Shown: piece by piece, positions 55,016 through 62,918 of the stretch
Layout: each line of letters starts with the position of its first letter
Numbering within the stretch: the stretch's first letter is position 1
Program-made: the position numbers and the translations under genes
The notes under the pieces: generated by a model
What the model was told of the DNA's origin: nothing
Seen by the model: the letters and a program-made list of their open reading frames with translations, nothing else
Databases searched by the model: none
Source: Actinokineospora xionganensis
GTDB taxonomy: Bacteria; Actinomycetota; Actinomycetes; Mycobacteriales; Pseudonocardiaceae
Assembly (NCBI RefSeq): GCF_014323725.1
Contig: NZ_JABVED010000005.1
Span: 1-64,000, forward strand
DNA length: 64,000 nucleotides
Reading direction: 5' to 3'

Positions 55016-55858
55016 ATGAACAGGTACTTATCCCTGGCGTGCACCACAGTCGTCGCGGCGGCGCTCCTCGTGTTGGGCGAGGGCGTCGCCGCGGCCGCTC
55101 CGGGCTTCCAAATGCCATTCCCCTGTGGGCAGGTCTGGTCCGGGCAGACCCGGACCAACCACAGCCCGGCCAACGCGGTGGACTTCAACCGCACCGACGA
55201 CCTGAACGACCCGGTGGTCGCGTCCGCGGGCGGCACGGTCAGCCGCTCCGAGAGCGAGGGCGACGCCAGCTACGGGCAGTGGGTCGAGATCGATCACGGC
55301 TCCGGTTGGCGGACCCGCTACGCGCACCTGTCGGTGCGGCGCGTCTCGGTCGGACAGTCCGTCACGATCGGGCAGCTCATCGGCAATGTCGGCAACACCG
55401 GCGAATCGTCCGGCGCGCACCTGCACTTCGAGCAGCGACTCAACGGCGTCGCACAGCGGATCGTGTTCAACGGCAGCCAGATCTTCTACTGGGGCACTCG
55501 CAGCTACACCAGTAACAACCGGTGCGGTGGCGGGAATCCGTACACGCCGCAGGAAGTGTGCGGCAGCGGCTACAGCGTGATCGACTCCGCGGCGCTGGGC
55601 ACCTCGGGTCGGACCTACCTGCTCTACAACTCCGGCAACGGTTACAACTGTGTGGCCACGATCAAGTCGGTGAACATCGGCACGGCCTCCCCGGTCTCGG
55701 CGTTCCTCGAGGTCGCGGGCGGCACACGGACCACGGATTCCGGGTCCTACAAGTACTACGCGGGACCGGTGAAGCGGTCCGCGCCGGGCAAGTGCGTCAA
55801 GTGGGGCGGGTCGGTCGGATCGGCTTCCTACGCCAGCCCGTTCGAGCACTGCGGCTGA
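55016..55858 (+). CDS. Secreted M23 metallopeptidase
   Basis: The 280-residue protein has a signal peptide (RYLSLACTTVVAAALLVLGEG). The LytM/M23 catalytic domain follows, with zinc ligands in His49-x6-Asp56 (NHSPANAVDF) and the final His135-x-His137 (GAHLHFEQ). A C-terminal domain of about 130 residues with four cysteines (RCGGGNP, CGSGY, YNCVATI, GKCVKW) is probably disulfide-stabilised for cell-wall or surface binding. It cleaves peptidoglycan cross-bridges. GCGGAGG precedes ATG 55016; longer upstream frames lack a site. Confidence 0.92.
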   Translation: MNRYLSLACTTVVAAALLVLGEGVAAAAPGFQMPFPCGQVWSGQTRTNHSPANAVDFNRTDDLNDPVVASAGGTVSRSESEGDASYGQWVEIDHGSGWRTRYAHLSVRRVSVGQSVTIGQLIGNVGNTGESSGAHLHFEQRLNGVAQRIVFNGSQIFYWGTRSYTSNNRCGGGNPYTPQEVCGSGYSVIDSAALGTSGRTYLLYNSGNGYNCVATIKSVNIGTASPVSAFLEVAGGTRTTDSGSYKYYAGPVKRSAPGKCVKWGGSVGSASYASPFEHCG

Positions 55859-55869
55859 AGAGGGTAACG

Positions 55870-55906
55870 CGGGGACCCGACGAACCACGGTCTCGTCGGG
55901 TCCCCG
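55870..55906 (+). terminator. Terminator after the M23 gene
   Basis: A perfect 14-bp stem CGGGGACCCGACGA / TCGTCGGGTCCCCG with a nine-base loop begins 12 bases after the M23 peptidase stop; no T tract. Confidence 0.85.
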
Positions 55907-55984
55907 TCCACAGTGGGCGATCCGCTATCCACAGTGGAATCGCCGGGGGTGTTCACACCGCCGGATCCGCCGCACAGTGGTCTC

Positions 55985-57049
55985 ATGACGCACCTCCACG
56001 CCACCATCACCTTCGCCGACGAAGGCGACTTCGTCGCTGCCGTGCCCTCGCTGCTGGGCTTCCACCCGGTCGACTCCATCGTCGTGCTCGCCGTCGTCGA
56101 CGACGGTCCGCGCTGCCGGATCGGGCAACTCATGCGCTCGGACCTGCGGCTACCGGGTGACGACCTGTTCATGGCGCGGTACCTGAGTCAGACGTGCGCC
56201 CAGAACGGCGGCTCGCGCGTCTTCGTCCTGATCACCGGAGGCGGTTCGGAGCGTCTGCCCCAGAGCGATTTCGTCGACCTGGTCCGCGCGGCGTTCGACG
56301 AGGAGGGGGTGTCGGTCGAGCTGGCCGTCTGGGCTCGGTCCGCCAGGGCGGGCGAGAAGTGGTGGTGCTACGACGATCCCGAGCGGTGCGGGGAAGTCCC
56401 AGACCCGGACATCGCTCCGGTCGCCGCCGCCCTGACTGTCGCGGGCCTGGTGAAGTACCCCACTCGTGAGGCTCTCGCCGCGACGCTGGCGCCCGATCCT
56501 CCGGACGACATAAGGCGTCGGAGCGTCCTGATCGATGCCCGGCTCCAGGCTGAATTCAGGAACGGGCAAGCAGGCGAGTGCGATCCCGAGGCCTTCTCGC
56601 GGGACTGGGCTCTGGTCGATGCCGCGCTGGACGACTTCACGCGGTCCACAGAGGATCTTTCGGGCCGCGGATCGGAGCCACTCTGGGAGGACGAGAGAAT
56701 CGTGGGGCTGGCCGTCGCCCTGTGCCACAGCGACGTCAGAAGTGAATGCCTCAAGGTCGCGCTGTCCGCACGGGCGCCCGCGGCCGTGCGCCTGTGGACC
56801 CGGCTGACCCGGTCGACCCCGGCCCCCGAACGCGCGCAACCAGCCGTCCTGCTGGCGATCGGCGCGTACCTCCGCGGCGACGGCCCGCTCGCGCATATCG
56901 CCTTGGACGTCGCCATGGAGGCAAACCCGGGCCACGCCCTCGCCTCACTCTTGCGCGCGGCCATCGGCCACGCGATCGCACCGACTGAACTTCGCGAGAT
57001 CATCACCCGCGCGAGCCAATACTCGACTCGCACCGTGGCGGCGCCGTGA
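55985..57049 (+). CDS. DUF4192 domain protein
   Basis: The 354-residue protein (MTHLHATITFADEGDFVAAV) matches DUF4192: PSLLGFHPVDSIVVLAVV early, a central helical part (PVAAALTVAGLVKYPTREALAATL) and TPAPERAQPAVLLAIGAYLRGDGPLAHIAL in the last third. There is no membrane segment or signal peptide. The function is unknown; the family is abundant in high-GC actinomycetes. Confidence 0.88.
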   Translation: MTHLHATITFADEGDFVAAVPSLLGFHPVDSIVVLAVVDDGPRCRIGQLMRSDLRLPGDDLFMARYLSQTCAQNGGSRVFVLITGGGSERLPQSDFVDLVRAAFDEEGVSVELAVWARSARAGEKWWCYDDPERCGEVPDPDIAPVAAALTVAGLVKYPTREALAATLAPDPPDDIRRRSVLIDARLQAEFRNGQAGECDPEAFSRDWALVDAALDDFTRSTEDLSGRGSEPLWEDERIVGLAVALCHSDVRSECLKVALSARAPAAVRLWTRLTRSTPAPERAQPAVLLAIGAYLRGDGPLAHIALDVAMEANPGHALASLLRAAIGHAIAPTELREIITRASQYSTRTVAAP

Positions 57050-57350
57050 ATCGTGCACACCGCGGTCGGCGGCCAAGTGGTTACGCGCGACCAACTCTGC
57101 TCCGGAGCTGGTCAGCGGTCATCGACTCGCGTCCGCGGAAGGCTCCTTCCGCGGAGCGTGGTTCGGTCGTTGTGGTGCGTGCCAGAGGACCGAGATCGCC
57201 GTTCTTGACCCGCTTTCCTGGGGCTTGCCAAGGGCATCAGCGCACTGGCGATGAACGCGGCAGCGCTGAACCTCCGCTGCGCCAGTGGGTGCTTCAGGCG
57301 CTCACCATGCTCAGTGAGCAGCGGGGCAAGACGCTGCCTGTCCGTGTGGA
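57050..57350. other. 301-base gap between DUF4192 gene and galE
   Basis: No gene is recognised. A perfect 11-bp inverted repeat TCCGCGGAAGG / CCTTCCGCGGA with a 2-base spacer (57132-57155) is a likely terminator for one or both convergent genes. Further along, CACTGGCG and CGCCAGTG (about 57243-57290) could form a longer stem. An open frame starting at 57046 has no family resemblance and crosses galE antisense. Confidence 0.5.
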
Positions 57351-58307
57351 TCAGCCTCGGGCGCGGGTGAACTCCCAGGCGTCGCTGACGATGGTGCGCA
57401 GGTCCGGGCGCTCGGGCTTCCAGCCCAGCCGGGTGCTCGCGGCATCCGACGAGGCGACGAGGATCGCCGGGTCGCCGGGGCGGCGGTCGGCGAAGTCCGC
57501 CGGGATGGCGTGGCCGGTGACCTCGCGGCAGGTCTGCACGACCTCGCGGTTGGAGAAGCCGGTGCCGGTGCCGAGGTTGAAGATCTGGTGCTCGCCCGCG
57601 ACGGCGTGGCCCAAGGCGAGGAGGTGGGCCTCGGCGAGGTCGAGGACATGGATGTAGTCGCGCACGCAGGTGCCGTCGGGGGTCGGGTAGTCCTCCCCGT
57701 AGATGGACAGCTTGTCCCGCTTGCCCATGGCGACCTGCAGCACGATCGGGATCAGGTGCGTCTCGGTGGTGTGCCGCTCGCCGAAGGAGCCGTACGCGCC
57801 CGCGACGTTGAAGTAGCGCAGGCTCACCGCGGCCAGGCCGTGCGCGGCGGCGTACGAGGTGATGGCGTGGTCGATGGCCAGCTTGGTGGCGCCATAGGTG
57901 TTGGTCGGGCGGGTGGGGGCTGTCTCGAGGATCGGGACCTGCTCCGGCTCGCCGTAGGTCGCGGCGGTGGAGGAGAAGACCAGCCGCGGGGTGCCGTGCT
58001 CACGCATGGCGTCGAGCAGCCGGAGGGAGGTGAGGACGTTGCCGTTCCAGTACTTGCCGGGGTCCTGCATGGACTCGCCGACCAATGACTTCGCCGCGAA
58101 GTGCAGCACGCCGTCGAATCCCTCGGCGAGCAGCTTGGGCGCCACCTCGGCGAGGTCGCCCTCGACGAACCGGGCACCCTCGGGGATGGCGTCCGCGTGC
58201 CCGGTCGACAGGTCGTCCACGACCACGACGTCGTGCCCGGTCTCCACCAGCCTCGCCGCGCAGACGCTGCCGACATATCCCGCTCCGCCGGTCACGAGCA
58301 GCTTCAC
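57351..58307 (-). CDS. galE: UDP-glucose 4-epimerase GalE
   Basis: GalE interconverts UDP-glucose and UDP-galactose. The 318-residue protein starts at GTG 58307 ([14 protein letters not shown]), after GAGGA. It has the NAD motif GGAGYVG (7-13), the catalytic serine segment [10 protein letters not shown] and the YGATK dyad. Further motifs are [13 protein letters not shown] and [21 protein letters not shown]. Length is normal. It follows galK in the same direction after a 272-base gap (58308-58579) in which I see nothing notable. Together with galK and a uridylyltransferase outside the window it completes the Leloir pathway. Confidence 0.95.
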   Translation of the reverse strand: MKLLVTGGAGYVGSVCAARLVETGHDVVVVDDLSTGHADAIPEGARFVEGDLAEVAPKLLAEGFDGVLHFAAKSLVGESMQDPGKYWNGNVLTSLRLLDAMREHGTPRLVFSSTAATYGEPEQVPILETAPTRPTNTYGATKLAIDHAITSYAAAHGLAAVSLRYFNVAGAYGSFGERHTTETHLIPIVLQVAMGKRDKLSIYGEDYPTPDGTCVRDYIHVLDLAEAHLLALGHAVAGEHQIFNLGTGTGFSNREVVQTCREVTGHAIPADFADRRPGDPAILVASSDAASTRLGWKPERPDLRTIVSDAWEFTRARG

Positions 58308-58579
58308 CGTGGTCCTCGCCTTCCTCGTCCGCGCGATGGCGTGTCTCGCCCTCGCGACGACCCTAGGGCATGTCCTGCGGACCGTGGCAGGCGCTATTCG
58401 CGGCCGCGCGGCCACTGTTCGCACCGCGGGAACGGCCACGGACAACCGGCACGCGACCGTCCCCTCGGCATGCCCAGGAGCCAGTCGGGTCACGAATCCC
58501 GCCCGCAATGGTCCACAGGATCCGCCCAGGGCGCGCACGGCACACCCCGGCCAACGTCCCAACTACCTCGCGGCGACGC

Positions 58580-59980
58580 TCAGAGGTCTCGGCCCGCGCC
58601 CGCGGACGGGACAGCCGGGAACATGCGCGGCGGTTCGAACGACCGCTCCGCGAACGCGGCCAGCACGGCCGAGCGAACCCGCGCGGCATGGTCGACCGGC
58701 ACCAGCGCGATGGCTGTGCCACCGAATCCACCACCGGTCATCCGGGCGCCCAGGGCTCCGGCACCCACCGCGGCCGCCACCGCGACGTCGAGTTCCTCGC
58801 ACGACACGCGGTAGTCGTCGCGCAGGCTGCGGTGCGACTCCGTCAAGAGGTCACCGATCCGCCCGGGAGCGTCCGCGCGCAGCGCGGCCACGGTTTTCAG
58901 CACCCGTTCGTTCTCGGACACCACGTGTTTGGCCAGCGGCAACAGGTCCGGTGGAAGCGCGGACACCTCGCTCGCGTCACGAAGGGAGGCGAGACCCAAC
59001 AGCTCGGCCGCGCGTTCGCAACCCTTGCGCCGGTCGCCGTAGGCCGAGTCGGCCAGCGAGTGGCGGACCCGGGTGTCGATCGCCAGGACCTCAAGGCCGT
59101 GGGCTGCCGCGTCGAATGGGATCTGCTCCTGCTCGCCGGAGCGGACGTCGACGAACAGGACGTGCGCGGCCACGCAGCACAGGGACGCGGTCTGGTCGAG
59201 CAGGCCGGTGGGGGCGCCGACGAAGTCGTTCTCGGACCGCTGGATCCAGCGAGCCAACTCGGCCAGTGGCGGCTTCTCGCCCGAGCCGAGGCCGAGCAGG
59301 GCGAGTGCGACCGCGCACTGCAGCGCGTGCGACGACGACAGCCCGGCGCCTGTCGGGACGTCGCCCGCGATGACCAGGTCGGCCCCGGTGTCGAAACCGT
59401 GGTCGCGCAGCACCCAGGCCACACCGCACGGGTACGCGGCCCAGCCGGTCACCCCACCGGGACGCAGATCGGCCACCGCGACCGGGCCCGCGTGCTGGGT
59501 GGTGCCGTCGTCGCCAACGGTCGTGGCGGTCAGCATTCCATCGTCCCGCGGCGACGCGGCGACGGCGATACGGAAGGGGAGAGCGAAAGGGAGGACGAAG
59601 CCGTCGTTGTAATCGGTGTGCTCACCGATGAGATTCACCCGACCGGGGGCGGACCAGACACCGGCGGGGGCACGGCCGTGCTTCTGCCGGAACGCGCCGG
59701 CCGCCCGGATGGCCGGGGTCGCGGCGTCGCGCCCGACCGCGGTGGCGGCGAGCCCTGGCGGCGGTGCACTCGGTGCGCCAGGGCTTCCGTCTGCCCTTAT
59801 GCCGGGGGAGCGGACGGGGCCTGCCGCCGACGGCTCCTGGAGAGATCCAGGAGCCGTTCCCGGTGATTTGCCGGTCGGGCTCTCGGTGGTGACGCGGGAG
59901 ACGTCGTCGAGGGAGCCGGCCGGTATGGTGCTGGGCGTGTCGTGGGGCAGGTCGGCGCCTCGGTCGGAACCTCGGGTCAC
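58580..59980 (-). CDS. galK: Galactokinase with long N-terminal extension
   Basis: GalK phosphorylates galactose. The catalytic core from AFRQKHGRAPAGVWSAPGRVN on (about 385 residues) has the galactose motif GRVNLIGEHTDYNDG, the GHMP ATP loop PTGAGLSSSHAL and the C-terminal ARMTGGGFGG. There is no ATG, GTG or TTG close to the core. The nearest in-frame start is GTG 59980, overlapping the ideR stop (GTGA), which gives a 466-residue protein. Its roughly 80-residue low-complexity leader is rich in Gly, Pro and Ser. Either the leader is real or initiation uses a rare codon. The order is ideR-galK-galE. Confidence 0.85.
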   Translation of the reverse strand: MTRGSDRGADLPHDTPSTIPAGSLDDVSRVTTESPTGKSPGTAPGSLQEPSAAGPVRSPGIRADGSPGAPSAPPPGLAATAVGRDAATPAIRAAGAFRQKHGRAPAGVWSAPGRVNLIGEHTDYNDGFVLPFALPFRIAVAASPRDDGMLTATTVGDDGTTQHAGPVAVADLRPGGVTGWAAYPCGVAWVLRDHGFDTGADLVIAGDVPTGAGLSSSHALQCAVALALLGLGSGEKPPLAELARWIQRSENDFVGAPTGLLDQTASLCCVAAHVLFVDVRSGEQEQIPFDAAAHGLEVLAIDTRVRHSLADSAYGDRRKGCERAAELLGLASLRDASEVSALPPDLLPLAKHVVSENERVLKTVAALRADAPGRIGDLLTESHRSLRDDYRVSCEELDVAVAAAVGAGALGARMTGGGFGGTAIALVPVDHAARVRSAVLAAFAERSFEPPRMFPAVPSAGAGRDL

Positions 59981-60669
59981 GTCGAGCGAGCCAGCACCGC
60001 GTGCAGGACGATCGGGGCCAGCTGGGCGGTGTTGCCCGCGCCGGTGATCTCGATGTTGCCGTCGCCCTTGGACGCGCCGACGGCGATCATCTCGCCGGGG
60101 AGGATCCCGACGGCCTTGAGTTCGCCCATCAGCTGCGAGTCGAGCTGTACGTGCTCGGCGATGCGGCGGACCTCGACCGTGCCGCCGCCGCGGCGGGCGA
60201 CCTCGTCGAGGCGGACCAAGCCCGCTTCGACCGGGGGAGCGGGCTCGCCCTCGCCCAGTTCGTCCAGGCCGGGGATCGGGTTGCCGTACGGCGACGTCGT
60301 CGGGTGGTTGAGGAGCTTGACGAGCTTGCGCTCGACGGCCTCGCTCATCACGTGCTCCCAGCGGCACGCCTCGCTGTGGACCTGCTCCCACTCCAGGCCG
60401 ATGACGTCGACGAGCAGGCGCTCGGCGAGGCGATGCTTGCGCATCACGGCGATGGCCAGGGACCGGCCGTGGTCGGTGAGTTCGAGGTGCCGGTCGCCCG
60501 CGACGATCAGCAGCCCGTCGCGCTCCATGCGGCCGACGGTCTGGCTCACGGTGGGGCCGCTCTGGCCGAGGCGTTCCGCGATGCGGGCACGCAGGGGGAC
60601 GACGCCCTCTTCCTCGAGTTCGTAGATCGTCCGGAGGTACATCTCTGTGGTGTCGATGAGATCGTTCAC
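59977..60669 (-). CDS. ideR: Iron-dependent repressor IdeR (DtxR family)
   Basis: IdeR binds iron and represses iron-uptake genes. The 230-residue protein matches mycobacterial IdeR in length and sequence. It has a winged helix-turn-helix, LIDTTEMYLRTIYELEEEGV then ARIAERLGQSGPTVSQTVGRM, the metal-binding and dimer region RHLELTDHGR, EWEQVHSEACRWEHVMSE and FeoA-like C-terminus (AHVQLDSQLMGELKAVGILPG). The start is GTG 60669, after AAGGGGA; a longer frame adds 13 residues. Its stop overlaps the GTG of galK, so they may be translated together. Confidence 0.96.
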   Translation of the reverse strand: MNDLIDTTEMYLRTIYELEEEGVVPLRARIAERLGQSGPTVSQTVGRMERDGLLIVAGDRHLELTDHGRSLAIAVMRKHRLAERLLVDVIGLEWEQVHSEACRWEHVMSEAVERKLVKLLNHPTTSPYGNPIPGLDELGEGEPAPPVEAGLVRLDEVARRGGGTVEVRRIAEHVQLDSQLMGELKAVGILPGEMIAVGASKGDGNIEITGAGNTAQLAPIVLHAVLARST

Positions 60670-60770
60670 GCCGTTCCCCTTCGTCGGCTCCAATGGTAGT
60701 CGCTGCACCCGACAGGGCTGCGGCTATGTAGCCCGTGAGTGATCACATGGCGGTACGGCAGGATGGTGGG

Positions 60771-61634
60771 GTGACCGCACTCACCGGGCCCCTCATCTCC
60801 GCCGCCGACCTTCTGTCCTGCCTGGACAGTGCGGATTCGCCGGTGCTGCTCGACGTCCGCTGGCGCCTCGGCGGCCCTCCCGGGCGGCAGGACTACGTCG
60901 CGGGCCACCTCCCTGGCGCCGTCTACCTCGACCTCGACGCCGATCTCGCCGCCGCGCCCGGCGACGGCGGAAGGCACCCGCTACCAGCGCCGGAAGACCT
61001 GCAGCGGGTGCTGCGGGAAGCCGGTGTGCGCGCCGACCGCCGGGTTGTGGCCTACGACTCCGACAACGGCTCGATAGCCGCCCGCGCCTGGTGGTTGCTG
61101 CGATGGGCGGGCCACGAGGACGTCGCGGTGCTCGACGGCGGCTACGCGGCCTGGGTGGCGGCAGGCAACCCGGTGACCACCGTTGAGGCGACCCCCGAAG
61201 GGGGCGACATCGAGGTCCGCCCCGGCGGGATGCCGGTGCTGGGCGCCGACGAGGCGGCCGACCTCGCCCGCGACGGCGTGCTGCTCGACGCCCGCGCGCC
61301 CGAGCGGTACCGCGGCGACATCGAACCCATCGACCCGCGCGCCGGGCACGTGCCGGGCGCCCGCAACGCCCCCTTCACCGAGCACCTGCGTGATGGCGGC
61401 TGGAAGCCCGCCGCCGAGCTGGCCGAACGCTTCGAGGCGCTGGGCGTGCGGCCCGGTCAGCCCGTCGGCGCGTACTGCGGCTCCGGCGTGACCGCGGCGT
61501 CGGTGGTCCTCGCCCTGCAGGCCTCGGGTCTCACCAGCCGCGAGCGCCCGGCCGCCCTCTACGCGGGCTCCTGGTCGCACTGGTGCGTCGACCCCACCCG
61601 CCCGGTGGCGACGGGCGACCAGCCGGGCGAATAG
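60771..61634 (+). CDS. Rhodanese-type sulfurtransferase
   Basis: The 287-residue protein has two rhodanese domains. The N-terminal one (LISAADLLSCLDSADSPVLLDVRW) is inactive, with Asp where the active cysteine would be (AYDSDNGSIAARAWWLL). The C-terminal one has Cys236 in AYCGSGVTAAS. The CGSGVTA loop is typical of 3-mercaptopyruvate sulfurtransferases. It moves sulfane sulfur to cyanide or other acceptors. The start is GTG 60771; an in-frame ATG at 60747 is possible. It is divergent from ideR by 101 bases. Confidence 0.92.
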   Translation: MTALTGPLISAADLLSCLDSADSPVLLDVRWRLGGPPGRQDYVAGHLPGAVYLDLDADLAAAPGDGGRHPLPAPEDLQRVLREAGVRADRRVVAYDSDNGSIAARAWWLLRWAGHEDVAVLDGGYAAWVAAGNPVTTVEATPEGGDIEVRPGGMPVLGADEAADLARDGVLLDARAPERYRGDIEPIDPRAGHVPGARNAPFTEHLRDGGWKPAAELAERFEALGVRPGQPVGAYCGSGVTAASVVLALQASGLTSRERPAALYAGSWSHWCVDPTRPVATGDQPGE

Positions 61635-61741
61635 CTCCAGGCGCCGGGAAGACGGGCCCACCGGTCGTCATGGGCACAAGTGCGTCGGATCGCATGGCTC
61701 CGGTGGCGACGGGGAGCGGGTCGGGACACTAGGGTCGGCAT

Positions 61742-62917
61742 ATGGGTGATCGAGCCGCCGTCGTCTGGGACTCCTCGCTGCTCGGTTACGACCTCGGCGG
61801 CGAACACCCGTTCAATCCGATCCGCCTCGAACTCACCATGCGCCTGGCCGCGGCGCTCGGCGTGCTCGACGGGGTGGAGCTGAGGATCCCCGAGTCCGCG
61901 ACCGAGTCCGATTTGGAGCGGGTGCACGAACTCGGCTACGTGCGGGCCGTGCAGCAGGCGCCGACGGTGACCTGGGATGTCGGGCACGGGCTCGGCACCG
62001 ACGACAACCCCGTGTTCGACCGCATGCACGCCGCGTCCGCGCTGGTCGTGGGCGGATCCCTGCTGGGAGCGCGCGAGATCGCGTCCGGGACTGTCGACCG
62101 GGCCGTGAGCATCGCGGGCGGACTGCACCACGCGATGCGTGACCGCGCCGCCGGGTTCTGCGTGTACAACGACTGCGCCGTGGCCATCTCCTGGCTGCTC
62201 GACAACGGCTTCGACCGCATCGCCTACCTCGACGTCGACGTCCACCACGGCGACGGCGTGCAGGCCGCGTTCTACGACGACCCGCGCGTCCTGACCGTGT
62301 CCCTGCACCAGAACCCGGCGACCCTGTGGCCGGGCACCGGCTTCGTCGACGAGCTCGGCGGCCGCGAGGCCATGGGCTCCTCGGTCAATATCCCCCTCCC
62401 GCCGCACACACGCGACCCGGCGTGGCTGCGCGTGTTCACCGCGGTCGTCCCGTCGCTGCTGTCGGCGTTCCACCCGCAGATCCTGGTCACCCAGTGCGGC
62501 GTGGACACCCACGAAGAGGACCCGCTCGCCGACCTGTCGCTCTCGGTCGACGGCCACCGCGAGATCTACCGGACCCTGCGTCGGCTGGCCGACCAGTACG
62601 CGGGCGGCAAGTGGCTGGCCACCGGCGGCGGCGGATACCAGCTGCTGCGCGTGGTCCCGCGCTCCTGGACCCATCTGATCGCCACCGTGCTCGACCGCGA
62701 CGTCGCCCCCGAGACCCGGGTGCCCGCGGACTGGACGGCGACCGTGCGCAAGATAGCGCCGCACGCCGATCTCCCGACGACCATGAGCGACGGGCGCGAC
62801 ACCGCGTTCGACCCGTGGGGCGGGGGACTGGACCGGCCGGTCGACGCCGTGATCCGGGACGTGCGGCGGGCCGTGTTCCCGCTGCACGGGCTCGATCCCG
62901 ACGACCCGAGGGACTGA
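61742..62917 (+). CDS. acuC: AcuC family protein deacetylase
   Basis: The 391-residue class I histone-deacetylase fold protein starts MGDRAAVVWDSSLLGYDLGGEHPF. It has the catalytic His pair in GGLHHAM (His129, His130) and the zinc ligands Asp166 and His168 in DVDVHHGDG. Further along are QCGVDTHEEDPLADL and GGGGYQ for the transition-state tyrosine. It deacetylates lysines, typically of acetyl-CoA synthetase. It is one base before the GNAT/acyl-CoA synthetase fusion, so acetylation and deacetylation activities are in one operon. Confidence 0.95.
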   Translation: MGDRAAVVWDSSLLGYDLGGEHPFNPIRLELTMRLAAALGVLDGVELRIPESATESDLERVHELGYVRAVQQAPTVTWDVGHGLGTDDNPVFDRMHAASALVVGGSLLGAREIASGTVDRAVSIAGGLHHAMRDRAAGFCVYNDCAVAISWLLDNGFDRIAYLDVDVHHGDGVQAAFYDDPRVLTVSLHQNPATLWPGTGFVDELGGREAMGSSVNIPLPPHTRDPAWLRVFTAVVPSLLSAFHPQILVTQCGVDTHEEDPLADLSLSVDGHREIYRTLRRLADQYAGGKWLATGGGGYQLLRVVPRSWTHLIATVLDRDVAPETRVPADWTATVRKIAPHADLPTTMSDGRDTAFDPWGGGLDRPVDAVIRDVRRAVFPLHGLDPDDPRD

Positions 62918-62918
62918 C

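Noticed and set aside
57046-57657. Plus-strand frame running from the DUF4192 gene into galE
   Set aside because: No domain resemblance, no good ribosome-binding site and half of it is antisense to galE.
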